35,427 bases of DNA, taken from Phycisphaera mikurensis (GTDB lineage: Bacteria > Planctomycetota > Phycisphaerae > UBA1845). Below, in pieces: positions 23,604-31,119 of this stretch; the stretch's first letter is position 1; every line of letters starts with the position of its first letter. Position numbers and translations under genes: made by a program. The notes below the pieces were generated by a model. That model worked only from the letters and a program-made list of their open reading frames with translations. It had not been told where the DNA came from and did no database searches. The stretch spans positions 1 through 35,427 of the forward strand of contig SBAX01000061.1 in the NCBI GenBank assembly GCA_005240095.1, in the 5' to 3' direction.

Positions 23604-24593
23604 TTAGTGTTCCTTGAGCTTCTTGAATTCCTCAGTGAGAAGGGGCACGAGGGTGAATAGATCCGCGATGCAGCCATAAGTGGCCACTTTGAAGATCGGG
23701 GCTTCCTTCTTGGTATTGATGGCCACGATCACTTTGCTGCCGCGCATGCCCGCCAGGTGCTGAATGGCGCCGTCAATGCCGCAGGCGATATACAGTTTAG
23801 GGGTCACCACCTTGCCGGTGAGACCGACTTGCCGGGTATGCGGTTGGTAGCCGGCGTCGCACGCGGCCCGGGACGCACCCACGGCGCCGTCCAGGGCCGC
23901 GGCCAGATCATAAAGGATCTTAAAGTTCTCTGCCGACTTCAGCGATCGCCCGCCGGAGACCACGATGTCCGCTTCGGTCACGTCCTTCACGCCCGATCCC
24001 GTAGCAGTCACTTCATTGATCTTGAGTCGTTGATCTCGATCTGTGAGCGAGAGCGCCACGGACTGGACGTCGGCGCGGGCCCCGGTCTGGGGCGCGGCCG
24101 CGGAGTAGGCATTAGACCGCACCGTGACGACTTGCAAGCGGTCGCCGGTCAGGCGGAACGTTCCGCTGAACTTGCCGGCGTACATCGGCTTCACGGCAAT
24201 GAGATCGGCTCCGTCCTGCCTGACTTCGGTGCAATCGATCGCCAGGGCGGCGCGCTTGCGGGCGGCCACGCGCGAGGCCAGATCGCGACCCATAAACGTC
24301 GTGGGCACAAGAAGGATCTTTGCAGCGGCGGCGTCGAGCGCCGCAACCAACGCCTTCGTATAGGGTATCGCCCGATACAGAGCCAGCACCGGGTCATCAA
24401 CGATGTAGACCTTCTTGGCTCCTTGCGCGGCGACCGCATCGGCGAGCGAAGCCACTCCTTCCCCGACGATGCAGGCCTCGGCCTGAGCGCCGGTCTGCGC
24501 CGCGACCTGGGTCGCCAGGTTCAGCAGTTGGTAAGACGCCGGATGCACCTTGCCGCGTCGTTGCTCGATGAAAACCAGAACGTTTGACGTCAT
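23604..24593 (-). CDS. etfA: Electron transfer flavoprotein alpha subunit
   Basis: The protein has 329 residues from the ATG at 24593, preceded by AGGGA at 7 bases; the upstream ATG at 24608 would add five residues with no support. The N-terminal domain starts 'SNVLVFIEQRRGKVHPASYQLL'. The C-terminal FAD domain is textbook: 'VSGGRSLKSAENFKILYDLAAALDGAVGASRAACDAGY', 'HTRQVGLTGKVVTPKLYIACGIDGAIQHLAGMRGSKVIVAINTKKEAPIFKVATYGCIADLFTLVPLL'. It forms a heterodimer with EtfB, collects electrons from dehydrogenases and hands them to the membrane partner EtfD. Both neighbours are present in the order etfB-etfA-etfD. Confidence 0.95.
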   Translation of the reverse strand: MTSNVLVFIEQRRGKVHPASYQLLNLATQVAAQTGAQAEACIVGEGVASLADAVAAQGAKKVYIVDDPVLALYRAIPYTKALVAALDAAAAKILLVPTTFMGRDLASRVAARKRAALAIDCTEVRQDGADLIAVKPMYAGKFSGTFRLTGDRLQVVTVRSNAYSAAAPQTGARADVQSVALSLTDRDQRLKINEVTATGSGVKDVTEADIVVSGGRSLKSAENFKILYDLAAALDGAVGASRAACDAGYQPHTRQVGLTGKVVTPKLYIACGIDGAIQHLAGMRGSKVIVAINTKKEAPIFKVATYGCIADLFTLVPLLTEEFKKLKEH

Positions 24594-24604
24594 TGCGCGT
24601 CCCT

Positions 24605-24648
24605 TCATCCCTCTCCCTGGCAGGGAGAGGGCAGGGTGAGGGTCGAAT
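24605..24648. repeat. Dispersed hairpin repeat R1, copy C
   Basis: CCCTCTCCCTGGCAGGGAGAGGG (positions 24609-24631) is followed by CAGGGTGAGGG. It lies just upstream of the etfA start, in the opposite orientation to copy D, which is 17 bases away. Confidence 0.78.
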
Positions 24649-24664
24649 CACAGAACGTCTCTAT

Positions 24665-24702
24665 CCTCACCCCCCAAGCCCTCTCCCTTGAGGGAGAGAG
24701 CC
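24665..24702. repeat. Dispersed hairpin repeat R1, copy D
   Basis: CCTCACCCC, then CCCTCTCCCTTGAGGGAGAG. It touches the etfB stop codon. Copies C and D face each other, so the etfB-etfA gap could fold as one long inverted repeat. Confidence 0.78.
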
Positions 24703-25493
24703 TACAGCACTTTCGCCTCGTCGCGGAGGAGCCGCACCAGTTCCTTGGCCATCTGCGGCGGCTCGCCCTCGATGAACTTGCACTCCGGCTTGGGCGGGGG
24801 AGCCGAGATAGACACAAACTTGGTCGTCTCCGCGTATTCCGCCACCCCGGGCAGATCGCCGGCCGTCAGTAACGTCACCGGCTTCTTCTTGGCCTTCATC
24901 AGGTTCGGCAGCGACGGATAGCGCGGCTCGACCAGCCCCTTCTCGATGGTCAAGAGGGCGGGCAGATCGCACTCCACGACCTCTTCCGCTCCCTCGATCC
25001 GGCGTCGCGCCGTAAAGTGCTTTCCGTCCGCCGATACATCCAGCCCCGTAACTGCCCCCACGTGCGGCAGGTCAAGAAACTCCGCCACCGCCGGCCCGAC
25101 CGCGCCCGCGTCCAGATCAATGTTGTGCTTGCCGCAGAGGATCAGGTCGAACCCCTTGGCGTCCTTCTTCATGGCTTCTGCAATCACCGCGGCATTGAAC
25201 AACTCGTCCTTGGTCTCGAGCTTGGGGTCGCAGATGTGTACACCAACGTCCGCACCCATGGCCAGGGCGATCCGCAGAGTTTCCCCAGCTTTCTCCCCGC
25301 CCAGCGTCAGGGCCACGATCTCCGAGACGTCGGACCGCTTCTCGCGAAGCTGCACGGCCAGCTCGATCCCGAACTCGTCAAAGGGGTCGGCAACCAGCTT
25401 AAGCCCGGCGAAGTCGATGCCCTTCCCTTCCGCCAACACCTTGATGGTGGCGTTGGAGTCCGGCACCTGCTTGACGATGGTCAGAATCCTCAA
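24702..25493 (-). CDS. etfB: Electron transfer flavoprotein beta subunit
   Basis: The protein has 263 residues from a TTG at 25493, chosen because AGGAG lies 7 bases upstream and the product then starts 'MRILTIVKQVPDS', matching the family's 'MKILVxVKQVPD' start. Upstream in-frame codons read as non-family sequence. The AMP-binding half is recognisable: 'VADPFDEFGIELAVQLRE', 'VVALTLGG'-like 'EIVALTLGGEKAGETLRIALAMGAD', 'FDLILCGKHNIDLDAGAVGPAVAEFLDLP' and 'CDLPALLTIEKGLVEPRYPSLPNLMKAKKKPV'. It pairs with EtfA. The 'KHNIDLDAGAVG' loop differs from the common 'KQAIDGDTGQVG' form; this may affect the nucleotide bound, which I cannot determine. Confidence 0.94.
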   Translation of the reverse strand: MRILTIVKQVPDSNATIKVLAEGKGIDFAGLKLVADPFDEFGIELAVQLREKRSDVSEIVALTLGGEKAGETLRIALAMGADVGVHICDPKLETKDELFNAAVIAEAMKKDAKGFDLILCGKHNIDLDAGAVGPAVAEFLDLPHVGAVTGLDVSADGKHFTARRRIEGAEEVVECDLPALLTIEKGLVEPRYPSLPNLMKAKKKPVTLLTAGDLPGVAEYAETTKFVSISAPPPKPECKFIEGEPPQMAKELVRLLRDEAKVL

Positions 25494-25630
25494 AAACACG
25501 CTCCTGTTAGCCGCGGAGTTACCCCTGCAAACGCCGTTCCAGCCTGCGGGGCAGGGCATGATAGCGGCGAAAGAGAATCAGTCCAACGGGGCGGCAGTCG
25601 TGTTGCCAAAACTGAGAAACCCTGGCGCGA

Positions 25631-26761
25631 CTAGCCGAAGCGGCCGGGGCGGATGCTGGCGAGGTCCAAATCGTACGGTCGCTTGGCGATCTCATCAAAC
25701 ACGAGTTCGGCGGTCAACGGGGCAAAGCTCAAGCCCGAGCGGAAATGCCCGGTCGCAGCGATCAACCCCTCAAACCCGGGCACCCCCCCGATGTAAGGCA
25801 GGTCGTCGGGCGTACCGGGGCGCAGGCCCGCCCACGTGGCTACCAAGGGCGCGTCAGCAAGGGAGGGCACGAGCCGCAGGCCTTTCTCAATGAGGCTGGC
25901 GATGCCCTTGGGAGTGTTACGGATGACGAAGCCCGCATCCGCCTCTTCGGTGGCGCCCAGCAGCACATGGCCGTCCTGTCGAGGCACCAGATACGTCTTA
26001 CCCCGCGAGATCACCCGCCGGAAGGGTCGCCGATCGAGCTTCATCAGCAGCATCTGTCCTCGGACGGGGCGAACCGGCATGAGCTTCTGCAGGGCCTGGC
26101 CGATCTGAGAAGACCATGCTCCCGCGCAGAGCACAACGGTGCCGCCAGGGACATCGCCGTCCCTGGTCCGCACGCCCTTCACGCGGGATCCGTCCACGAG
26201 AAAGTGCTCGACAGGCGACTGCTCGCATATCTGGACGCCGACCTTGTCGCACGCGGCGCAGAGGGAGGCAAGCAGGCGCGGGTTGCGAACCTGTGCGGTC
26301 TCGCGGCATTCCATCGAACCGATGGCCTGGGGCGTAACCAGCGGCTCGATGCGGCGCGTTTCAGCTACGTCGTGTATCTCGAATGCCGGTCGCCCATCGG
26401 CGCTGCGTCGATCGCCGGCCGCGATCATGTCCGACCGCAGACTTTCGAGGCCTCGTTCATCGAACGCGACTTCCAGTTCTCCGCAAGGCTCGTACTGAGG
26501 GTCGATCCCGGTTTCCTCCGTAAGCTCCTCGCAAAAGCGCGGGTACATGGCCAGGCTTCGGAGGTGCAGAATCGCCGCGGCATCCTTACGATGGGCGTTG
26601 GGTGGCGCGAGGACTCCCGCCGCTGCCCACGATGCCGCACGGCCGCATACGTCGCGTTCAAGCAGCGTGACGGTGAGCCCTTCGCGCGCCAGCCGGCGAG
26701 CGATGCTCAGCCCGATCACGCCGCCGCCGATGACCAGAATGTCAGCGGTTCTTGTTGCCAC
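25631..26761 (-). CDS. thiO: Glycine oxidase ThiO-like FAD-dependent amine oxidase
   Basis: The 376-residue DAO-family flavoprotein oxidises glycine to iminoacetate (dehydroglycine) for the thiamine thiazole ring in ThiO organisms. The N-terminal Rossmann motif 'DILVIGGGVIGLSIARRLAREG' and the following 'LLERDVCGRAASWAAAGVLAPP' are typical, as are 'VPGGTVVLCAGAWSSQIG', 'PVRPVRGQMLLMK' and the C-terminal 'WAGLRPGTPDDLPYIGG', 'LIAATGHFRSGLSFAPLTAEL'. No thiS, thiG or thiC genes are in the window. A different amino-acid oxidase specificity remains possible, but the C-terminal pattern fits ThiO well. It lies 137 bases upstream of etfB on the same strand; whether they share a transcript is unclear. 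Confidence 0.88.
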   Translation of the reverse strand: MATRTADILVIGGGVIGLSIARRLAREGLTVTLLERDVCGRAASWAAAGVLAPPNAHRKDAAAILHLRSLAMYPRFCEELTEETGIDPQYEPCGELEVAFDERGLESLRSDMIAAGDRRSADGRPAFEIHDVAETRRIEPLVTPQAIGSMECRETAQVRNPRLLASLCAACDKVGVQICEQSPVEHFLVDGSRVKGVRTRDGDVPGGTVVLCAGAWSSQIGQALQKLMPVRPVRGQMLLMKLDRRPFRRVISRGKTYLVPRQDGHVLLGATEEADAGFVIRNTPKGIASLIEKGLRLVPSLADAPLVATWAGLRPGTPDDLPYIGGVPGFEGLIAATGHFRSGLSFAPLTAELVFDEIAKRPYDLDLASIRPGRFG

Positions 26762-26848
26762 AACGGAGATTATGCCCAGCGGAGGCAGCAGGCGTAAGCC
26801 AGCCTAAGGGGAAGGGCGCTGGCCGGCCGGTCATTCCGCCAGTGGCGA

Positions 26849-27310
26849 TCAGGGCATGCACCAATGGCCTTCGATGTGGACGTGCCCACAGCCCGGGCCG
26901 TGTACGTGTTTTCCCGAGACTTTGAGCCACTTGCTGCCGCGGCGATCGTAGACGTAGGCATTGACATGACCGGGCGGTGGCGGAATCCGCACGACCTTGG
27001 CTGGAGGCGGCGCCGGACGAGACTCAACGTGAACGTGGGCGGGCGGCGCCGCGACGGCGACGACCCAGTGATGCCCATCAAAGACGTGCCCACAGCCGGG
27101 CCCGTGATGGTGCCCCCGGCGGACGACGACGTAGTGACCATGGTCGTAATAGTGCGCGCACGCCGGCGTGCATACGTGGGTCGGCTCAACCACGACGACT
27201 CGCGGCGGTGGTTCCTCCTCCACGTAGCTGAAAGACACACTGCCGTCGGAGCACCCCGAGGCCAGCGCCAGACCGATGGCCCCAAGAATAAAGCGGCATT
27301 GGCTGTTCAC
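26849..27310 (-). CDS. His/Cys-rich lipoprotein with duplicated HGPGCGH motif
   Basis: The protein has 153 residues from a GTG at 27310, chosen because GGAGG lies 7 bases upstream and a lipoprotein signal follows ('FILGAIGLALASGC', lipobox L-A-S-G-C). The mature protein is proline- and histidine-rich. Two near-copies of a motif stand out: 'HHHGPGCGHVFDGHHW' in the middle and 'HVHGPGCGHVHIEGHW' at the end, with an additional 'CTPACAHYYDHGHY'. The pattern strongly suggests metal binding at the cell envelope (copper, zinc or nickel), but no characterised family was recognised. It sits downstream of a second small Cys-rich exported protein on the same strand. Confidence 0.78.
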   Translation of the reverse strand: MNSQCRFILGAIGLALASGCSDGSVSFSYVEEEPPPRVVVVEPTHVCTPACAHYYDHGHYVVVRRGHHHGPGCGHVFDGHHWVVAVAAPPAHVHVESRPAPPPAKVVRIPPPPGHVNAYVYDRRGSKWLKVSGKHVHGPGCGHVHIEGHWCMP

Positions 27311-27496
27311 GGTAGTTCCTCCTTGCCTCCAGCCCATCACCTTATGCTTTCGACAAGGTCGCCGCCGGACGGTTAGCTCGATTCTGACGGGCATGTCGGG
27401 GGTCGTGGCTCCGGGCCCGGAAAAGCAGCCCGGCGGCATGATTGGACCTCACCCAAGCCGCCGCCTTGGGACGATCCGATCATTCCGCCGGTTAGC

Positions 27497-27518
27497 ACGC
27501 CGCGAAACCCAGCGGCGT
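27497..27518 (-). terminator. Possible terminator-like hairpin after the Cys-rich gene
   Basis: ACGCCGC (27497-27503) pairs with GCGGCGT (27512-27518) around an 8-base loop, about 25 bases after the stop of the gene at 27543. There is no T-run, so termination is uncertain. Confidence 0.3.
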
Positions 27519-27542
27519 TGCGAACAAGAGTCTGTCTGAGTG

Positions 27543-27749
27543 CTACGGCTTCTTGGCCTCTTCCTTCTTGGGCTCTTCCTTCTTCGGGTGCTCACCCTTC
27601 GGGTGATCTGCCTTCTTGCAGCAGGGCTTGTCGCAGCCCGCGCCGCACTTCTTGCACGACGAGCAGCCGGCATTCGACATGGTGAATGCGACGACGGCCG
27701 CGAGTCCGACCACCAAGGTCGCTAGCTTGCGAAACCAACTACGGTTCAT
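27543..27749 (-). CDS. Small exported Cys/Lys-rich protein
   Basis: The protein has 68 residues from the ATG at 27749, with AGGAG 7 bases upstream. A signal sequence 'MNRSWFRKLATLVVGLAAVVAFTMSNAGC' ends near a cysteine that may be a lipidation site, though the lipobox is imperfect. The mature part is short: a cluster 'CSSCKKCGAGCDKPCCKK' with eight cysteines, followed by a lysine/glutamate/proline tail with 'KKEE' repeats. Metal binding is likely from composition alone. The gene lies upstream of the HGPGCGH lipoprotein gene, also minus strand, with a 232-base gap between them. No known family was recognised. Confidence 0.75.
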   Translation of the reverse strand: MNRSWFRKLATLVVGLAAVVAFTMSNAGCSSCKKCGAGCDKPCCKKADHPKGEHPKKEEPKKEEAKKP

Positions 27750-27921
27750 TCCGGTTCTCCTGTCGGAAACCACCTTTTGCCGGTCCCACAATGGAACCGG
27801 CTGGGGGAATAGACAGAGCGTAGTCCCTCGGTTGTGTCCTGGCAAGCCCGCCTTTGTCTTGTCGCGTTCCGGTTGACGCGGGGGAAAGTGCTGTTAGAGT
27901 CCCCGCTTCCGGGTAGGTTGA

Positions 27922-28509
27922 TTGGCGTGGTCGATTTCGGAGAACCCAGCGTTGTATGAATCCTTCGTACCCAAGTACATGTTCTTTACGAAGGGGACCG
28001 GAAAGCACCGGAACAACCTTCAGTCCTTCGAGGAAGCCCTGCGGGACGCCGGCATAGCGGGGTTCAATCTCGTCCGGGTGAGCAGCATCTGCCCGCCCCG
28101 CTGCAAGATCATCGCCCGGGAGGCCGGGCTGAAGAAGCTCGCGCCCGGGCAGATCGTTTTCACCGTGCTGGCGGAGGCCCGCACCAATGAGCCCAACCGG
28201 CTTGCCGGCGCGGGCATCGGCTTGGCTCGCCCCGCCAACAAGAACCTGCACGGCTACATCGCCGAGCACCACGGCTTCGGCATGACCCAGAAGGCGTGCA
28301 GCGACTACGTGGAGGACATGGCCGCGACCATGCTGGCCACGACCCAGGGCATCGACCTGGATCCCAACACGGCCTACAACGAGCGGAAGAACATCTACAA
28401 GGCCCACGGCCTGGTCGTGCAGACCCGAGCCGTCGTGCAGACCGTCGAAGGCGACAAGAACGGTCTGTGGACTACCTGCGTGGCCGCGGCGGTATTGATC
28501 CCCTACTGA
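27922..28509 (+). CDS. Pyruvoyl-dependent arginine decarboxylase
   Basis: It makes agmatine from arginine with a pyruvoyl cofactor formed by self-cleavage. The self-cleavage site is S54-S55 in 'NLVRVSSICPP', matching the Ser-Ser of characterised archaeal enzymes. The rest matches the family: 'FFTKGTGKHRNNLQSFEEALRDAGI', 'KLAPGQIVFTVLAEARTNEPNRL', 'AEHHGFG', 'AEDMAATMLATT'-like 'VEDMAATMLATTQGIDLDPNTA' and the end 'EGDKNGLWTTCVAAAVLI'. At 195 residues it has a normal length. The start could be the TTG at 27922 (GGTAGG upstream) or the TTG at 27952 (GGAG 9 bases upstream), and the second fits family alignments better. It leads a three-gene polyamine cluster. Confidence 0.92.
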   Translation: MAWSISENPALYESFVPKYMFFTKGTGKHRNNLQSFEEALRDAGIAGFNLVRVSSICPPRCKIIAREAGLKKLAPGQIVFTVLAEARTNEPNRLAGAGIGLARPANKNLHGYIAEHHGFGMTQKACSDYVEDMAATMLATTQGIDLDPNTAYNERKNIYKAHGLVVQTRAVVQTVEGDKNGLWTTCVAAAVLIPY

Positions 28510-28528
28510 CGTGGTCGGACGCGCGCCG

Positions 28529-28614
28529 AATTGCCGATTGCCAATTGCCGATTGCCAATTAGCAAGGAGGCCGCGGAGATGGAATTGGCAATTGGAAATC
28601 GGCAATTGGCAATC
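28529..28614. repeat. Long inverted repeat between speA-like and speY genes
   Basis: The left arm (28529-28560) is two tandem copies of ATTGCCGATTGCCA plus ATT. The right arm (28583-28614) is its near-perfect reverse complement. The 22-base loop contains AAGGAGG (28564-28570). The right arm ends two bases before the speY ATG. An AT-rich repeat of this kind is unlike the flanking GC-rich coding DNA. Confidence 0.88.
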
Positions 28615-28616
28615 CC

Positions 28617-29738
28617 ATGCATCCCTGCCAACATAGCGGACACGAGCATCCCACTCCCGGTCACGCGGCGTGGCTGGATGCACCGCCGGTTCAGCCGCTG
28701 CGGCTGCCCGGCAATGAGGCCGTCGCCGATCTCATCGACAACGCCTACGCCCACAGCGGGTTCAACGGCCGAAGGCTCGCCGAAGGGGCCAGGCTCTATG
28801 CCCGCATGCTCGACTCCAAGGCCACCGTGGCCGTCACCATCGCCGGGGCCATGACGCCCATCGGAATGGGCGGGGCGCTCATCTCACTGATCGAGAACGG
28901 CTTCATCGACTTCATCATCTCCACCGGGGCGAATCTCTATCACGACCTGCACCTGGCCTACGGCTTCCCCATGGTTCAGGGCAGCCCGGACGTGGACGAC
29001 AACGCCCTGGCCGAGGATGGCGTGGCCCGCATCTACGACATCTTCATCGGCGAGGACGACACGCTGATGGCCACGGACGATCGCGTCCTCGAGCTGATCC
29101 GCGGCTTCGACCTCTCCAAGCCGTTCTCCACCGCCAAGCTGCACCATCACATGGGCCGGGCGCTCTGGGAGAAGGCCCCGCATCCGCAGGCGTCACTGGT
29201 GGCCGTGGCCGCCAAGTACGACGTGCCGATCTATACTTCCTCGCCCGGGGACTCTTCGATCGGGATGAACCTGATCGTGCCGCACCTTTTCGAAAAGCCG
29301 GTGATGCTCAATCCGGTGCTTGACGTCATCGAGACCGCCGCCATCGTCCGCGATGCGGACCTCAACGGCGTGGTCGAAATCGGCGGGGGATCACCGAAGA
29401 ACTTCTATCTTCAGACTCAGCCCACGCTGCACCAGATTCTGATGGACCCCTCCAAGGGCGGGCACGACTTCTTCCTGCAACTGACCACCGACGCCCCGCA
29501 CTGGGGCGGCCTGTCCGGAGCCACGCCCGGTGAGGCCAGAAGCTGGGGCAAGGTCAAGGATGCGTTCGTCAACAACGTTGTGGTCTACTCCTGCGCGTCG
29601 ATCACCTTTCCGCTGATCGCGCAGTACGCCCTTGTCCGCTGCAAACCGCGAGCGCCTCGACGCCTGTTCAACCGCCTTGATGAGATCACCGCGGCCCTTC
29701 GCGACGCCGCCCGAAAGACGCGCCAGGCCCCTCGCTGA
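28617..29738 (+). CDS. speY: Deoxyhypusine synthase-like protein, probable homospermidine synthase
   Basis: The 373-residue NAD-dependent protein of the deoxyhypusine synthase fold carries the catalytic lysine K261 in 'EIGGGSPKNFYLQTQPTL'. Bacteria lack eIF5A, and a homologue in Anabaena makes homospermidine, hence the symbol. Typical parts are 'VADLIDNAYAHSGFNGRRLAEGARL', 'VTIAGAMTPIGMGG', 'FIISTGANLYHDLH', 'LHHHMG', 'YTSSPGDSSIGMNL' and 'HWGGLSGATPGEARSWGK'. Only the ATG at 28617 can start this frame, since an in-frame TAG lies at 28560, and no normally spaced ribosome site precedes it. It lies between arginine decarboxylase and agmatinase and overlaps the agmatinase start by one base. Confidence 0.9.
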   Translation: MHPCQHSGHEHPTPGHAAWLDAPPVQPLRLPGNEAVADLIDNAYAHSGFNGRRLAEGARLYARMLDSKATVAVTIAGAMTPIGMGGALISLIENGFIDFIISTGANLYHDLHLAYGFPMVQGSPDVDDNALAEDGVARIYDIFIGEDDTLMATDDRVLELIRGFDLSKPFSTAKLHHHMGRALWEKAPHPQASLVAVAAKYDVPIYTSSPGDSSIGMNLIVPHLFEKPVMLNPVLDVIETAAIVRDADLNGVVEIGGGSPKNFYLQTQPTLHQILMDPSKGGHDFFLQLTTDAPHWGGLSGATPGEARSWGKVKDAFVNNVVVYSCASITFPLIAQYALVRCKPRAPRRLFNRLDEITAALRDAARKTRQAPR

Positions 29739-30610
29739 TGACCTCCGTGGCGCACAACTTCCTCGGCCTGCCGCCGCGGTACAGCGACTATGCCAAGGCG
29801 CGCTTTGCGGTGCTGCCGATTCCTTACGACTCGACGACGAGCTTTCAGGTCGGGACGCGCAACGGCCCCGCGGCGATCATCGCCGCCTCGCAGCAGGTCG
29901 AGCTGTTCGATGAGGAACTGGAAGTCGAGAGCTACAAGGCGGGAGTGGCCACGCTCGACCCGCTCATCCCCAGCATGGCCGGCCCCAAGGCCATGCACGA
30001 GGACGTCTTTGCCGCGGCCCGGCGCGTGGTCCGCGATGGCAAGTTCCTGCTCGGCCTTGGCGGTGAGCACAGCATTACCTCCGGGCTCGTCCGCGCCGTC
30101 ATGCTCCGGCACAAGAAGCTGTCCGTGCTTCAGTTCGACGCCCATCTGGACCTTCGCGATTCCTACGAAGGCACGCCTTACTCCCACGCCAGCGCCATGC
30201 GCCGCGTGCTCGATCTGGGAGCCCGGCTCGTTCCCGTGGGGATTCGCAACATCTCGCTCGAGGAGCACCGCTTCCTCAAGAAGCGCAAGCTCGACGTGAT
30301 CACCGCGCGTCAATGCCACATGGATGACGACTGGGTGGACCGTGTGCTGAGCGCCCTGGGCGATGTCGTGTATGTGACTATCGACATCGACGGCTTAGAT
30401 CCCTCCTTCGCCCCCGGGACGGGCACGCCGGAGCCCGGCGGGCTCGACTGGTACCAGGTCACGGGGTTGCTTCGGCTGGTCGCCGCGGAGAAGACGATCG
30501 TCGGCGCCGACATCGTAGAGGTCATGCCCCTGCCCGGCCAGGCCGTCACCGAGTTCCTCGCCGCAAGGCTGGTCTACAAGCTCGTCGGCTACACAAAACC
30601 GCGAAGCTGA
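29738..30610 (+). CDS. speB: Agmatinase (ureohydrolase family)
   Basis: The 290-residue manganese enzyme hydrolyses agmatine to putrescine and urea. The metal ligands are in place: H111 ('GGEHSI'), D134/H136/D138 ('FDAHLDLRD') and D216/D218 ('TIDIDGLDPSFAPGTGTPEPGG'). The start codon shares one base with the speY stop (TGATG), a classic translational coupling. Together with the upstream genes it completes arginine to agmatine to putrescine and then a triamine. Family members with other guanidino substrates exist, but the neighbours make agmatine the best choice. Confidence 0.93.
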   Translation: MTSVAHNFLGLPPRYSDYAKARFAVLPIPYDSTTSFQVGTRNGPAAIIAASQQVELFDEELEVESYKAGVATLDPLIPSMAGPKAMHEDVFAAARRVVRDGKFLLGLGGEHSITSGLVRAVMLRHKKLSVLQFDAHLDLRDSYEGTPYSHASAMRRVLDLGARLVPVGIRNISLEEHRFLKKRKLDVITARQCHMDDDWVDRVLSALGDVVYVTIDIDGLDPSFAPGTGTPEPGGLDWYQVTGLLRLVAAEKTIVGADIVEVMPLPGQAVTEFLAARLVYKLVGYTKPRS

Positions 30611-30672
30611 CCAGCCGCTTCTTTTGGGAACAGTCCGACGAAGCTGGCCGTCGCCACGACGCAGAGTGCTTC

Positions 30673-31119
30673 TTATACGGACGAGGGATCTACGACTGTA
30701 ACCGTGAAGCCAGTGAAATCGTTCGCGTTGAGCGTGAGAAGGCGGGTGATGCCGTAGCTTCCCATTGCGGCCACGAGGCGCGCGTCGTGCGCGCGGAATC
30801 CCTTGATTTCTCGCGTCCTTACCAGGTCATGCCATCGCGCACATAGCTCTTCCCGATCGGGCAGGAGCGTGAACCGCCTCTGGAAGAAAGACAACCATTG
30901 GCTCGCCTGTTCGGGCAGCATGCCGAGCCCGTTTTGTCCGGCCGGTGGGCTGCCAGCCCTCCGTGTGGCCACGACCCAGAACTCGTAGAGATTCTGTGGG
31001 ACAATGATCAGCCGCTCACGTTTACTCAACAACTTGTGGATAACGGTGCGCGAAAGCGCGCAGAGTGGATCGGCCGAGTTTGTGATCCGCAGAAGTAGGT
31101 TGGTGTCGAGGAGGATCAC
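30673..31119 (-). CDS. PIN-domain toxin, VapC-like RNase
   Basis: The 148-residue PIN domain has conserved acidic residues in the expected order: D5 ('ILLDTNLLLR'), E46 ('LYEFWVV'), D112 ('GFRAHDARLVA') and D134 ('LNANDFTGF'). PIN toxins cut RNA, often initiator tRNA or rRNA, when the antitoxin is lost. The start overlaps the end of a 72-codon gene by four bases, the usual antitoxin-toxin layout. All acidic residues are kept, so the toxin is probably active. The target RNA cannot be predicted. Confidence 0.9.
   Translation of the reverse strand: MILLDTNLLLRITNSADPLCALSRTVIHKLLSKRERLIIVPQNLYEFWVVATRRAGSPPAGQNGLGMLPEQASQWLSFFQRRFTLLPDREELCARWHDLVRTREIKGFRAHDARLVAAMGSYGITRLLTLNANDFTGFTVTVVDPSSV

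Noticed and set aside
26762-26848. TPP riboswitch upstream of thiO
   Set aside because: The conserved CUGAGA and related elements of the thi box are not found before the gene on the minus strand.
27739-28683. 314-residue minus-strand ORF opposite the arginine decarboxylase
   Set aside because: It is antisense to a gene with an intact catalytic site, and it crosses the inverted repeat, where its translation shows repeat-derived residues.
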